Positions 1 to 8,213 of a stretch of 58,228 bases of DNA are shown piece after piece. The translations under genes were made by a program, and so were the position numbers. Position 1 is the first letter of the stretch, and each line of letters begins with the position of its first letter. Origin of the DNA: an uncultured Pelagibacteraceae bacterium. GTDB lineage: Bacteria > Pseudomonadota > Alphaproteobacteria > Pelagibacterales > Pelagibacteraceae. Below the pieces are notes generated by a model. The model was not told the DNA's origin. It saw nothing but the letters and a program-made list of their open reading frames with translations, and did no database searches. The stretch lies in the NCBI GenBank assembly GCA_905620505.1, contig CAJQTN010000008.1:1-58228 (forward strand). Reading direction: 5' to 3'.

Positions 1-453
1 GGAAGCCAGAATGACTATCCAATAATGAAAAAATGTGAAGAAATTTTAAAAAAATTTCAAATTAAATTTGAAACAAAAATTATTTCTGCTCATCGAACAC
101 CAGATAGAATGTTTGCGTTTGCAAAAAATGCTGCTAAAAATAATTTTGCAGTAATAGTTGCTGGTGCTGGTGGATCTGCTCATTTGCCAGGCATGATTGC
201 GTCCATGTCTACTTTGCCAGTCTTAGGTGTTCCTATTGAAAGTAAAAAACTAAAGGGACTAGATAGTCTTCTTTCCATTGTGCAAATGCCAAAGGGTATA
301 CCCGTTGGAACGGTAGCCATTGGAGAAAATGGAGCTTTTAACGCAGGTCTTCTTGCAGCATCTATAATTGCATTATCAGACAGCAAGACTAAAAAAAACT
401 TAGAGAAATGGCGTAGACTACAAACTGCTGCTATTAAGAAAAAACCAAAATAA
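1..453 (+). CDS. purE: N5-carboxyaminoimidazole ribonucleotide mutase, 5'-truncated by window edge
   Basis: Class I PurE, which converts N5-CAIR to CAIR in purine synthesis in the cytoplasm. The frame is open from base 1: it reads GSQNDYP before the first ATG (base 25), matching the family's N-terminal GSxSD substrate-binding loop, so the true start lies a few codons upstream of the window. The catalytic histidine motif SAHRTP follows, then the Gly-rich AGAGGSAHLPGM loop and the P(K)GIPVGTVA segment near the C-terminus. purK starts one base after the stop codon, the normal purEK pair. The visible part, about 150 residues, is close to the usual length of around 160. Function very likely; only the start is missing. 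Confidence 0.95.
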   Translation, partial: GSQNDYPIMKKCEEILKKFQIKFETKIISAHRTPDRMFAFAKNAAKNNFAVIVAGAGGSAHLPGMIASMSTLPVLGVPIESKKLKGLDSLLSIVQMPKGIPVGTVAIGENGAFNAGLLAASIIALSDSKTKKNLEKWRRLQTAAIKKKPK

Positions 454-454
454 A

Positions 455-1528
455 ATGGTTAAAGAAAATCCTATTTTAGGAATTATTGGCGGAGGCCAGT
501 TAGGTAGTATGCTTGCTACAGCTGCTAAAAAACTAAATATTAAAACAATTGTTTTGAGTGACGACACAGAGGCACCGGCAAAAAATTTTTGTGATGAGCT
601 CATTATTTCAGATTATAATAAAGTCAAAAATATTGAAGAATTTGCAAATAAAGTAGATATTGTTACTTTTGAATTTGAAAATATCCCTTTTAAAATTTTG
701 GAGTATATTGGTAAATTGAAGCCAATTTTACCTAAGCCAACTGTGAATAAAATTGTTCAAAATCGATTCACAGAAAAAAAATTTATTCAAAATACAGCAA
801 GAGCATTCAATGAATTAGAGATCAAAACGGTCGACTATGGGTTAATTAAAGAAAAATCTGATATTTTGAAAAATGAAGGTCTCCTTCCGGGAATACTTAA
901 AACATGCACGCTCGGCTACGATGGTAAAGGACAATTTATAATAAACAATACAGAAGAAGTTGATAAGCTAGAGATAGATTTTGATAAAGAATATATTCTT
1001 GAAAAAAAAATAATTTTAAAAAAAGAAATATCTATTATTGTTACACGATTCTCAAATAACGAATGCTTGATCTTCGATCCTTTTGAAAACTATCATGTTA
1101 ATCAAATACTTAATAGATCAGTTATACCTGCAGATATAACTAAAGATATTTTTATAAAGGCACAACAACAAGCAAAATTAATTGCAGAAAAATTAGATTA
1201 TATCGGAACAATGTGTGTTGAATATTTTATAGATGAAAATAATAATTTATTTGTTAACGAAATAGCACCCCGTGTACATAATTCTGGTCATTTAACTATT
1301 AACGCTTATAACGTAAGCCAATTTGAAAACCATATTAGGGCAGTATGTAATCTTGAAATAATAAAATTAAAAAAAATTCATAATGCTGAAATGATTAATA
1401 TTATAGGTGAAGATATCAAAGATTATAGAAATAAATCATTTTCTAAAAATGAATTCTTTTTTGACTATCTAAAAACAGAAATAAAAAAAAAAAGAAAAAT
1501 GGGACACCTAACTACTATTAAGCTGTAG
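455..1528 (+). CDS. purK: N5-carboxyaminoimidazole ribonucleotide synthase
   Basis: ATP-grasp enzyme that carboxylates AIR with bicarbonate and ATP to give N5-CAIR, the substrate of the preceding PurE. It has 357 residues, normal for PurK. Visible motifs: the N-terminal IIGGGQLGSMLA loop (about residues 9-20), the ATP-grasp segment with LKTCTLGYDGKGQ around residues 148-160, and the metal-site region FVNEIAPRVHNSGH near residue 265, which is the PurK signature. It lies one base after purE and is presumably cotranscribed with it. Its last 11 bases overlap the convergent SRAP gene. The C-terminus is Lys-rich, as is usual for this genome. Confidence 0.95.
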   Translation: MVKENPILGIIGGGQLGSMLATAAKKLNIKTIVLSDDTEAPAKNFCDELIISDYNKVKNIEEFANKVDIVTFEFENIPFKILEYIGKLKPILPKPTVNKIVQNRFTEKKFIQNTARAFNELEIKTVDYGLIKEKSDILKNEGLLPGILKTCTLGYDGKGQFIINNTEEVDKLEIDFDKEYILEKKIILKKEISIIVTRFSNNECLIFDPFENYHVNQILNRSVIPADITKDIFIKAQQQAKLIAEKLDYIGTMCVEYFIDENNNLFVNEIAPRVHNSGHLTINAYNVSQFENHIRAVCNLEIIKLKKIHNAEMINIIGEDIKDYRNKSFSKNEFFFDYLKTEIKKKRKMGHLTTIKL

Positions 1529-2144
1529 ATTTAATTAAAGAAGAGTCGTTGTTAATGGGTTTGTTGACATTCTTGCCCACTATACGAAATTTTAGTTCGG
1601 GAGGTTTAATTGATTTAAGTATATCCGTACCTTCTTTTTTAATATTTAAATAATTTGAAATTTGTTCTTCGTTTAATATTAACGGTTCACGATGATGAAT
1701 TTCTTTGATCTTGTCAGTTGCTTCACGAGTTATTATACAAAATTGATTGTTCTGATGTATAGCTGCAAAAAAAATTAAGCTATTATCTGATCTTGTAAAA
1801 TAATATGGAGTTTTTTCTTTATTCTCCCTTTTCCATTCGTAGTAACCATCCGCAACAGCCAAACATCTTGACGTTTGAATAAGGTTTTTAAAAGAAACTT
1901 TTTCCATAAGTGTTTCCAATCGTGCATTAATCAAAGGTCTAAAATCTTTTTTGTCTGTAGCCCAAGAAGGCACAAGACCCCAGTCACAATTTTCAAGTGT
2001 CTTACCGTTAGTATAAGATTTTATAATCGGAAGTTTTTGAGTAGGGTGTGCGTTGTAATTATCTATATCTTCAACTTTAATTGTAGTTTTAACTAAATCT
2101 GCAGTTTTTGTTACAGGTTTAGTCACAACATATCGACCGCACAT
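1518..2144 (-). CDS. SRAP-family (YedK/HMCES) abasic-site processing protein
   Basis: 208-residue SOS-response-associated peptidase family protein. Family members self-process to expose Cys2 and form a covalent thiazolidine crosslink with abasic sites in single-stranded DNA. The expected residues are present: Cys2 directly after Met1 (MCGRY), Asn73 (LINARLET), Glu103 in GYYEW, and His150 in the IHHREP stretch, where the family usually has HxRMP; the Met is replaced by Glu here. The WGLVPSWA motif is at 55-62. It converges on purK with an 11-base overlap. A Lys-rich mini-ORF ends one base upstream of its start codon. The family assignment is firm; the DNA-repair role is known from homologues, not shown here. 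Confidence 0.93.
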   Translation of the reverse strand: MCGRYVVTKPVTKTADLVKTTIKVEDIDNYNAHPTQKLPIIKSYTNGKTLENCDWGLVPSWATDKKDFRPLINARLETLMEKVSFKNLIQTSRCLAVADGYYEWKRENKEKTPYYFTRSDNSLIFFAAIHQNNQFCIITREATDKIKEIHHREPLILNEEQISNYLNIKKEGTDILKSIKPPELKFRIVGKNVNKPINNDSSLIKSTA

Positions 2145-2145
2145 T

Positions 2146-2256
2146 TTATTTCTTTTTTTTCTCTTTTTTCAATTTTCTCTTTTCTTTTATATTCAACTTA
2201 GATTTTTTCATCACGCTTGAGTCTTTAAATGATTTTCCGCTATATCTCTTTGACAT
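2146..2256 (-). CDS. possible 36-residue Lys-rich small protein upstream of the SRAP gene
   Basis: ATG-initiated ORF ending one base before the SRAP start codon, on the same strand. The peptide begins MSKRYSGKSFKDSSV and ends in a very Lys-rich helix-like tail, with roughly 40% Lys or Arg. No family is recognised. The tight spacing to the next gene is typical of real operon neighbours here, and the gap would otherwise be one of the longest in the window. In an AT-rich genome a Lys-rich ORF of this size can arise by chance, so support is weak. It might be a small nucleic-acid-binding peptide; that is inference only. Confidence 0.35.
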   Translation of the reverse strand: MSKRYSGKSFKDSSVMKKSKLNIKEKRKLKKEKKKK

Positions 2257-2359
2257 TTTTTTTAGCCTCTTTAATTATTTTAAGTATACCCTTTGTATTT
2301 CTTTTTTTTCTTTTTAGCTTAAGATATTGTACAAAAGTTCGTTTTTTCTTTCTTGGCAC
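2240..2359 (-). CDS. possible 39-residue basic small protein, GTG start
   Basis: A second short basic ORF overlaps the start of the 2146-2256 ORF by 17 bases in another frame. It would start with GTG and read MPRKKKRTFVQYLKLK at its N-terminus, ending VKEI. The order (two overlapping basic ORFs, then the SRAP gene) looks operon-like. There is no convincing ribosome binding site, and its composition is what AT-rich noncoding DNA tends to give. Listed because the gap at 2145-2450 contains nothing else recognisable apart from the helicase leader. Confidence 0.2.
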   Translation of the reverse strand: MPRKKKRTFVQYLKLKRKKRNTKGILKIIKEAKKNVKEI

Positions 2360-2425
2360 ACTTTAACTTATCAAAAAAGTTGAAAACCTTCCACAAAGGT
2401 ATATAGATGCCTAATAATAATAGCC

Positions 2426-2440
2426 TAGAAACGTCTTCTA
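2426..2440 (+). promoter_or_regulatory. small hairpin in the helicase leader
   Basis: Inverted repeat TAGAA / TTCTA with a 5-base loop (ACGTC), ending ten bases before the ATG of the DEAD-box helicase. Cold-inducible helicase genes often have structured 5' leaders, so this may affect translation. The stem is only five A-T-rich pairs and would be weak alone. Confidence 0.25.
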
Positions 2441-2450
2441 AGCAGAGATT

Positions 2451-3944
2451 ATGGAAAATTTTAACTCACTAAATTTAGAGAAAACGTTAATGGACGCAAT
2501 TGCTGTCATTAACTTTAAAACTCCAACACCTATTCAAGCGCAAGCTATTCCAGTAGCACTTGAAGGTAAGGATATTTTAGGTACAGCACAAACTGGAACT
2601 GGAAAAACAGCCGCATTCGGTATTCCTTTAGTTAATTTTCTTTTAAAAACTCAAAAAGATACAGCTTTAGTTATGACCCCAACAAGAGAACTAGCGACGC
2701 AAGTTATGCAGACCATGGCAAGTTTAATCGGTAAAGGAAATATCAGAACAGCTTTATTGATCGGTGGAGATTCAATGCAAAAACAACTACGACAGATGCA
2801 AAGAAATCCTAGATTAATCGTAGGCACACCAGGAAGAATTAATGATCACTTAGAAAGAAGAACGTTAAAATTACAAAACACAACGTTTCTCGTTTTAGAT
2901 GAAAGCGATAGAATGCTTGATATGGGATTTACACCACAGATTAATCAAGTTCTAAAAACAGTACCAGAAAAACATCAAACTTTATTATTTTCAGCAACGT
3001 TAGCAAACAATATCGTTCGTCTTGCTGAGAGATATTTAAGAAACCCTGTTAGAATATCAGTAGGTTCAACCTCAACACCGATTGATAAAATAAAACAAGA
3101 AGTTATTCACGTAAAAGATGGAGATAAATATAATCAACTTATTAAAGAAATTTATAATCGACAAGGAGCTATTTTAATTTTTGTTAAAACCAGAAGAGGT
3201 GCAGAAAAAATGGTTAAAAGATTAAAGTATGATGATCATGATGCAGATGCTATTCACGGAAATTTAAGGCAAAACAAAAGAGATAAAGTAATCAAAGCTT
3301 TCAGAAATGCACATTTTAGAATTTTAGTTGGAACTGATGTAGCGAGTAGAGGTCTTGATATACCTGCAATAAAACATGTTATTAATTTTGATTTGCCACA
3401 GTTACCAGAAGATTTTATTCACCGTATAGGAAGAACTGCTAGAGCAGGAGCAGAAGGTTCAGCCCTAAGCTTTGTTGGTGGAGACGACAGAAGTAAGTGG
3501 AATGCGATACAAAGATTAATTGATCCGAATTTTAAACAAGATAAAAATAGTGGAGACCGAAGAGGAGGAGGAAGAAGAGGAGGAAAATCTTTTGATAAAC
3601 GTGGCAGCCGAGGTTCAGATAGATTCTCAGACAGAAAACCAGCCTCAAGATTTAAACGAGACGATAGCAGAAGCTCATATGGTGAAAAAAGAGACGATAG
3701 AAAAGGATCTTTTAGCGACAGAAGAAGTGATAGTCGACCAGCCTCAAGATTTAAACGAGACGATAGTAGAAGTGATAGTCGACCAGCCTCAAGATTTAAA
3801 CGAGATGATAGTAGAAGTGATAGTCGACCAGCCTCAAGATTTAAACGAGACGATAGCAGAAGCTCATATGGTGAAAAAAGTGGTAAACCCTCTGAGTTCA
3901 AAAAGAAACCTTTCAAAAAATCTACAAAGAAATCTGCTTTTTAA
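2451..3944 (+). CDS. DEAD-box RNA helicase, RhlE-like, with repetitive RS/RF-rich tail
   Basis: 497-residue ATP-dependent RNA helicase, probably for ribosome assembly or mRNA remodelling. Motifs in order: Q motif (FKTPTPIQ, about 22-29), Walker A AQTGTGKT (46-53), PTREL (77-81), GTPGR (125-129), motif II at 150-153 reading DESD instead of DEAD, SAT (181-183), then the second RecA domain with HGNLRQ (269-274), TDVASRGLDIP (295-305) and HRIGRTARAG (324-333). After about residue 365 a Gly/Arg- and then Asp/Ser/Arg-rich disordered tail holds near-identical 15-residue repeats of the type SRPASRFKRDDSR. Such tails usually bind RNA. The A-to-S change in motif II is conservative, so activity is likely retained. 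Confidence 0.95.
   Translation: MENFNSLNLEKTLMDAIAVINFKTPTPIQAQAIPVALEGKDILGTAQTGTGKTAAFGIPLVNFLLKTQKDTALVMTPTRELATQVMQTMASLIGKGNIRTALLIGGDSMQKQLRQMQRNPRLIVGTPGRINDHLERRTLKLQNTTFLVLDESDRMLDMGFTPQINQVLKTVPEKHQTLLFSATLANNIVRLAERYLRNPVRISVGSTSTPIDKIKQEVIHVKDGDKYNQLIKEIYNRQGAILIFVKTRRGAEKMVKRLKYDDHDADAIHGNLRQNKRDKVIKAFRNAHFRILVGTDVASRGLDIPAIKHVINFDLPQLPEDFIHRIGRTARAGAEGSALSFVGGDDRSKWNAIQRLIDPNFKQDKNSGDRRGGGRRGGKSFDKRGSRGSDRFSDRKPASRFKRDDSRSSYGEKRDDRKGSFSDRRSDSRPASRFKRDDSRSDSRPASRFKRDDSRSDSRPASRFKRDDSRSSYGEKSGKPSEFKKKPFKKSTKKSAF
3726..3860 (+). repeat. three 45-bp tandem repeats in the helicase tail
   Basis: Three head-to-tail in-frame copies of a 45-base unit at 3726-3770, 3771-3815 and 3816-3860. 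They are identical apart from a few C/T changes at codon third positions. Each encodes SDSRPASRFKRDDSR. A related block at about 3639-3690 (PASRFKRDDSRSSYGEK) is repeated at about 3828-3880, so the tail also carries a longer-range duplication. The near identity at DNA level points to recent slippage or recombination. Confidence 0.9.
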
Positions 3945-4060
3945 TTTAAATAATTTTTGTCATTAAATTAAAATCAATAGAATAAACACATTTGCAGTAA
4001 TTTTAAATTTTTCTAGCTCTTGTTTGTATCGAACATTAATGAGATATTATTCTTTAAATT

Positions 4061-5233
4061 ATGAAAGTCACATCTTTAAAAAGTCATGTTTTGCGTTATG
4101 AGTTAGATAAAGAGTTAGGTTATTCACAACAGTATTACAAACATCGCACAGTACATTTAGTGTGTGTTGAAACAGACGAAGGCATTACCGGATGGGGTGA
4201 ATGCTTTGGACCTGGAAATATTGCATTAGCTAATAAATTTATTATTGAAAATGTAATTGCTCCAATGGTTTTAGGGGAAGATCCCATCAATAAGGAAAAA
4301 ATTTGGCATAAAGTTTATAATTTACTAAGGGATAGCGGACAGAAGGGAATGCCAATTCAGGCACTCTCAGGTCTTGATATTGCCCTATGGGATATCTTAG
4401 GAAAAAAATCCAAATTACCTCTTTATCAATTAATCGGTGGCAAGTGTAATAATGAGGTTACAGTTTATGGTTATGGAATGATGTTGCAAAAAAAGCCATT
4501 AAAAGAATTAATACCTTTGTTTGAGGCGGAAGCTGAAAAAATAAAATCTAAAAACTTTAAAGCTATGAAAATGAAAATTGGTTTAGGACCAAAAGAAGAT
4601 CTTGAATTAGTTACAGCTGTGAGAAAAGTAATAGGAGAAGATTACAAATTAATGGTTGATGCTAATCATGCTTACAACACAACAGATGCTTTATATGTTG
4701 GTAGGGGGTTAGACGACCTTGGTGTTTATTGGTTTGAAGAACCAATAGCGCCTGAAGATTATGAAGGCTATAAAGAATTAAAAAATAAATTAAAAACAAA
4801 TATAGCAGGTGGTGAAGCTGAATTTACTAAATGGGGTTGGAGATATTTAATTCAAAATCGTTGTATAGATATAGCCCAACCAGAAGTATGTGGATTAGGT
4901 GGGATCACGGAGTATTTAAAAGTAGTAGCCTTAGCTCAAGCCAACTTTATGCCCGTAGTGAATCACGTATGGGGGTCAGCTTTAAGCATTGCTGTAAATC
5001 TACACTTATTAACTGCAATGCCAGATATGCCAGGGGGGTTATTTCCAGCAAAACCAATGCTTGAGTTCGATACCACTGATAAAAATGTTTTTATTTCAGA
5101 TTTAACTGAAGAAAAATTTGATATATTTGACCAAGTAAAAAATAACAAAGGTTTTGTAAAAGCTTTAGAAGGTAACGGTATTGGATTAAACCCTAGTAAA
5201 AATTTTATAAAAAAATACGAAGTAAATAAATAG
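4061..5233 (+). CDS. enolase-superfamily sugar-acid enzyme, D-galactarolactone cycloisomerase-like
   Basis: 390-residue member of the mandelate racemase subgroup. Catalytic features are visible: the KxK pair Lys170/Lys172 (KAMKMKIG), metal ligands Asp200 (MVDANHAY), Glu226 (WFEEP) and Glu252 (GGEAE), and the Asp270-His302 dyad (CIDIAQPE; VNHVWGS). The N-terminal capping region (RDSGQKG, ALSGLDIALWDILGK) resembles the galactarolactone cycloisomerase of Agrobacterium more than the longer L-fuconate dehydratase. Expected reaction: ring opening or dehydration of an aldaric or aldonic acid (lactone) to a 2-keto-3-deoxy acid. It stands at the edge of the sugar-acid island, but on the strand opposite the TRAP operon. 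Family firm; exact substrate open. Confidence 0.85.
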   Translation: MKVTSLKSHVLRYELDKELGYSQQYYKHRTVHLVCVETDEGITGWGECFGPGNIALANKFIIENVIAPMVLGEDPINKEKIWHKVYNLLRDSGQKGMPIQALSGLDIALWDILGKKSKLPLYQLIGGKCNNEVTVYGYGMMLQKKPLKELIPLFEAEAEKIKSKNFKAMKMKIGLGPKEDLELVTAVRKVIGEDYKLMVDANHAYNTTDALYVGRGLDDLGVYWFEEPIAPEDYEGYKELKNKLKTNIAGGEAEFTKWGWRYLIQNRCIDIAQPEVCGLGGITEYLKVVALAQANFMPVVNHVWGSALSIAVNLHLLTAMPDMPGGLFPAKPMLEFDTTDKNVFISDLTEEKFDIFDQVKNNKGFVKALEGNGIGLNPSKNFIKKYEVNK

Positions 5234-5282
5234 TTTTACGCACAATCACAGTTGAATTTAGCTAAAAAAATTAATTATATAG

Positions 5283-5729
5283 ATGAAAAATATAAAAGAT
5301 AAAAAAACTGAAGTAGACTTAGATAATCTCATACTATCTCTTACAAAAAATAAAATAACCGAATCTACTAGAAAAGAAACAGAATTTAAGTTGGGTGCCC
5401 TGTTTGTATATTTATTGATGATCAAGGTTAATACAAAAAAAAGGGACAGTAATATAAAAAAGAGATTATCAAAAAAAAGTATCTGCATATATATGGCAGA
5501 ACAAATCAAGGAATTTAGAATGTTATATCTGTACTATAAAAAAAATAAATACCCACGAATGGAAAAAAGAAAACAAGTAGGGTTAGATTTTTATAATACT
5601 ATTGTTTGTGACAAACAGAAGAATTGGGAAGCAACTTTCGTTTACAAGAAGCTAAAAAAACACTGTCGAACAATTTACACTATTGAAGATATAGAAAAAA
5701 AAAAATATAAAATTAAAATTTCTAAATAA
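5283..5729 (+). CDS. hypothetical basic protein, 148 residues
   Basis: I do not recognise this protein. It is soluble, strongly basic (many KK and KR pairs) and apparently alpha-helical, with one moderately hydrophobic stretch near residues 40-50 (LGALFVYLLMIKV). The stop codon lies two bases before the end of the convergent FAH-family gene, and the start follows the 4061-5233 gene by about 50 bases. This exact fit between neighbours argues that it is a real gene. There is no signal peptide and no recognised catalytic motif. The opposite-strand ORF at 5258-5509 is a shadow. Confidence 0.65.
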   Translation: MKNIKDKKTEVDLDNLILSLTKNKITESTRKETEFKLGALFVYLLMIKVNTKKRDSNIKKRLSKKSICIYMAEQIKEFRMLYLYYKKNKYPRMEKRKQVGLDFYNTIVCDKQKNWEATFVYKKLKKHCRTIYTIEDIEKKKYKIKISK

Positions 5730-5731
5730 AC

Positions 5732-6574
5732 TTATTCAGCTACAATAGTAGAATTTTGTTCACCAAGGTGCTCAATATTTATTTTTAATTTATTTCCAAC
5801 TTTCAAGAATTGTTTAGGATTCATTCCCATTCCCACACCTGGAGGTGTACCAGTAGTAACAATATCACCTGGTTGCAGAGACATAAAGTTACTTAGGTAA
5901 GAGAGTATAAAATTCATATTAAAAATCATTTTATTAGTATTTCCAGTTTGCATTCTCTTTCCATCAATATCTAACGACATTGATAAATTTTGAACATCTT
6001 CAAGCTCATCTTTAGTGACTAGGTAAGGCCCTGTTGGTCCAAATGTATCTCCTGATTTTCCCTTATCCCATAAACCACCTCTCTCAATCTGCCACTCCCG
6101 TTCGCTAATATCATTTACCATGCAGTAACCTAAAATATGATTAGGAGCATCTTTTTCACTTATATATTTTGTATCTTTTCCAACAACAAAAGCTATCTCA
6201 ACTTCCCAATCTAATTTTTTAGATAATTTAGGTAAAATAATATTGTCATCTGGTCCAACTATACAGTTTGAGGCTTTATTAAAAAGAATAGGTTCTTTAG
6301 GAATTTCCGCATTTGTTTCTGCTGCGTGGTCAGAATAATTTAATCCAATAGCAAGAAATTTTCCTGGTCGTGCAATACATGAACCAATACGTGTAGAAGA
6401 TAATACTTCAGGCAAGGTATCTAAATCTAATTTTTGTAATTTTTCTAAAGTTTCAAAATTTAATGTTGAAGGATTAAGATCAAGCACATGTTGTGATAAA
6501 TCTCTTATTTTACCGTCTTTACTCAAAGCTGCTGGTTTTTCTTTTCCAAACTCTCCTACTCTTAATAATTTCAT
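5732..6574 (-). CDS. fumarylacetoacetate hydrolase family protein, probable 2,4-diketo-3-deoxy-sugar-acid hydrolase
   Basis: 280-residue FAH-fold enzyme. Metal ligands of the family are visible: Glu124 and Glu126 in DWEVEIAFV and Asp155 in MVNDISERE. The FLAIGLNYSDHAAE and TTGTPPGVGMG segments are characteristic of the branch containing L-2,4-diketo-3-deoxyfuconate / rhamnonate hydrolases, which cleave diketo acids to pyruvate plus a 2-hydroxyacid. The next gene upstream is a keto-deoxy-sugar-acid dehydrogenase, the enzyme that makes such a diketo acid, so the pairing supports the role. A good AAGGTAG ribosome site precedes the ATG. Which chain length or stereochemistry is used cannot be read from sequence. 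Confidence 0.85.
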   Translation of the reverse strand: MKLLRVGEFGKEKPAALSKDGKIRDLSQHVLDLNPSTLNFETLEKLQKLDLDTLPEVLSSTRIGSCIARPGKFLAIGLNYSDHAAETNAEIPKEPILFNKASNCIVGPDDNIILPKLSKKLDWEVEIAFVVGKDTKYISEKDAPNHILGYCMVNDISEREWQIERGGLWDKGKSGDTFGPTGPYLVTKDELEDVQNLSMSLDIDGKRMQTGNTNKMIFNMNFILSYLSNFMSLQPGDIVTTGTPPGVGMGMNPKQFLKVGNKLKINIEHLGEQNSTIVAE

Positions 6575-6593
6575 TTTGCTACCTTTCTGTTAA

Positions 6594-7337
6594 TTAAATT
6601 GTCATTCCACCATCAACAGAAAAAGTATTCCCTGTTGTGAATCCAGATTCATCACCAGCAAGATAAACAGCCATTGAAGCAATTTCATCTGCTGTTCCTA
6701 ATCTTCCCATTGGTTGTCTAGCTATAAAGTCTTTCTTAGCTTGAACAGGATCTTCACTTTGTTTAACTCTATCCTCCCAAGAAGGAGTAAATACAGTTCC
6801 AGGTGCAATTGCGTTACATCTGATGTTTTGTTTAACAAAGTCAGCTGCTATAGATTTAGTTAATCCAATAATTGCTGCTTTCGAAGTGCCATAAGCAAAT
6901 CTATTTGGAACTCCTTTAAGACTAGAAGCGACAGAAGCGATATTAATAATACTACCTTTTTTTTGATCAAGCATTTTTGGAAGTATTGCTTTGCACATAA
7001 AATACATAGATTTAATATTCACATTAAATGAGAAGTCCCAATCTTTTTCTTCACAATCTAAAACAGTTCCATGATGCACAAAACCTACGGCGTTGAATAA
7101 AACATCAACCTTACCTATACCATCCACAAATGTTTTGATGGCAACATTATCAGTTGAGTCTAGAGTAGAAACTTTTATTTTTGGGAACTCTTTACTTAAA
7201 TCAATTAAAGTTTTTTCATTTAAATCTGTGGCTGTAACATTAGCTCCTTCTTTATAAAAAGCTATTGCAGTGGCTTTCCCAATCCCTTGTCCAGCTGCTG
7301 TTACAATAATATTCTTATTTTCTAATCTAGCGCTCAT
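6594..7337 (-). CDS. SDR dehydrogenase, 2-keto-3-deoxy-sugar-acid 4-dehydrogenase type
   Basis: 247-residue classical short-chain dehydrogenase. NAD-binding TAAGQGIG is at about 13-20, catalytic Ser135 in INIASVASS, Tyr149 and Lys153 in YGTSK. The segments FNAVGFVHHGT, CEEKDWDFSFNVN and KGVPNRFAYG strongly resemble 2-keto-3-deoxy-L-fuconate dehydrogenases, which oxidise C4 to give 2,4-diketo-3-deoxy acids. Its start overlaps the upstream GarR-like gene by four bases, and the FAH hydrolase follows 19 bases downstream, so these three form one operon. Expected product of this step plus the hydrolase: pyruvate and lactate, glycolate or glycerate, depending on the sugar acid. Confidence 0.88.
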   Translation of the reverse strand: MSARLENKNIIVTAAGQGIGKATAIAFYKEGANVTATDLNEKTLIDLSKEFPKIKVSTLDSTDNVAIKTFVDGIGKVDVLFNAVGFVHHGTVLDCEEKDWDFSFNVNIKSMYFMCKAILPKMLDQKKGSIINIASVASSLKGVPNRFAYGTSKAAIIGLTKSIAADFVKQNIRCNAIAPGTVFTPSWEDRVKQSEDPVQAKKDFIARQPMGRLGTADEIASMAVYLAGDESGFTTGNTFSVDGGMTI

Positions 7338-8203
7338 TTTTTATTTATCCTTTCAATCTCTTTGTATAACGAGCTGTGATCGTCCTCGCCATGTCCGTTT
7401 TCTACTAAGTTATTATACATATCTTTCACTAAAGTCGAGATAGGTAGATGCACATGAGAATTTTTTGCACAACCTAATATATTATTCATATCCTTTAAGT
7501 GTACTGACGTCCTGCCTTTAGGGGTAAAATCTTTATCTATCATTCTATGACCATGAGTTTGTAAGATCTTGCTATCTGCCCAACCACCCGAGAGAGCTTT
7601 AATCATTTTTTTTGGATCTGCTCCAGCTTTTTCACATAACGTTACTGCTTCAGCTACAGCTCCAATCGTTAAACTAACTATAATTTGGTTTGCTAGTTTT
7701 GAAACTTGTCCACTTGTTAACGGACCAACTAGAGTTGGGTTGCCCATTACTTTTAAAATATCTATATTATCATCAAAAACTTTTTGTTCTCCACCAACCA
7801 TGATAGCCAATGTAGCTTCTTCCGCACCAATAGTTCCCCCTGAAACAGGTGCATCTAAATAATTTATATTTTTGGATTTTAAATTTTCACCGTGAAATTT
7901 TGCTGTTTCAGGCTTTACCGAACTCATATCAATTACTGTAGAGCCAGGTTTTATATTATCTAAAAAACTTTCATCCTTCATAACTTGATCGACAGATATG
8001 TCGTCAGTCAGCATAGTGATAATAATATCATTATTTGTAACTACCTCTTTAATTGATTGAGAAATTTCAGCACCAAATTCTTTTAAAGGCTCTGCCTTTT
8101 TAATCGTTCTGTTAAAAACCTTAAGCTCATATTTTGCTTTTAGTAGATTTTTAGCCATAGGCAGACCCATAAGGCCAATACCAATAAAGCCAATTTTTTT
8201 CAT
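7334..8203 (-). CDS. 3-hydroxyisobutyrate dehydrogenase family protein, tartronate-semialdehyde-reductase-like
   Basis: 289-residue beta-hydroxyacid dehydrogenase. The Rossmann signature GFIGIGLMG is at 5-13, the substrate loop DAPVSGG at 117-123, and the catalytic lysine is Lys169 followed by Asn172 (SKLANQ). The C-terminal DHSSLYKEIE and the PKGRTSVHLKD stretch resemble GarR-type 2-hydroxy-3-oxopropionate reductases. That enzyme handles the C3 fragment in galactarate or glucarate breakdown, which suits this sugar-acid cluster. It overlaps the SDR gene by four bases and follows dctM by about ten. It could equally act on another small beta-hydroxyacid; substrate is inferred from context. Confidence 0.85.
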   Translation of the reverse strand: MKKIGFIGIGLMGLPMAKNLLKAKYELKVFNRTIKKAEPLKEFGAEISQSIKEVVTNNDIIITMLTDDISVDQVMKDESFLDNIKPGSTVIDMSSVKPETAKFHGENLKSKNINYLDAPVSGGTIGAEEATLAIMVGGEQKVFDDNIDILKVMGNPTLVGPLTSGQVSKLANQIIVSLTIGAVAEAVTLCEKAGADPKKMIKALSGGWADSKILQTHGHRMIDKDFTPKGRTSVHLKDMNNILGCAKNSHVHLPISTLVKDMYNNLVENGHGEDDHSSLYKEIERINKK

Positions 8204-8213
8204 AACCTACTTT

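Noticed and set aside
3419-3916. Long minus-strand reading frame with Leu/Ser-rich repeats opposite the helicase tail
   Set aside because: It is the antisense image of the 45-bp repeats; repeat periodicity that is a multiple of three keeps several frames open.
3520-3966. Second plus-strand frame across the helicase tail (Glu/Gln/Asp-rich repeats)
   Set aside because: Same repeat effect in another frame; the helicase frame carries the conserved motifs and runs through.
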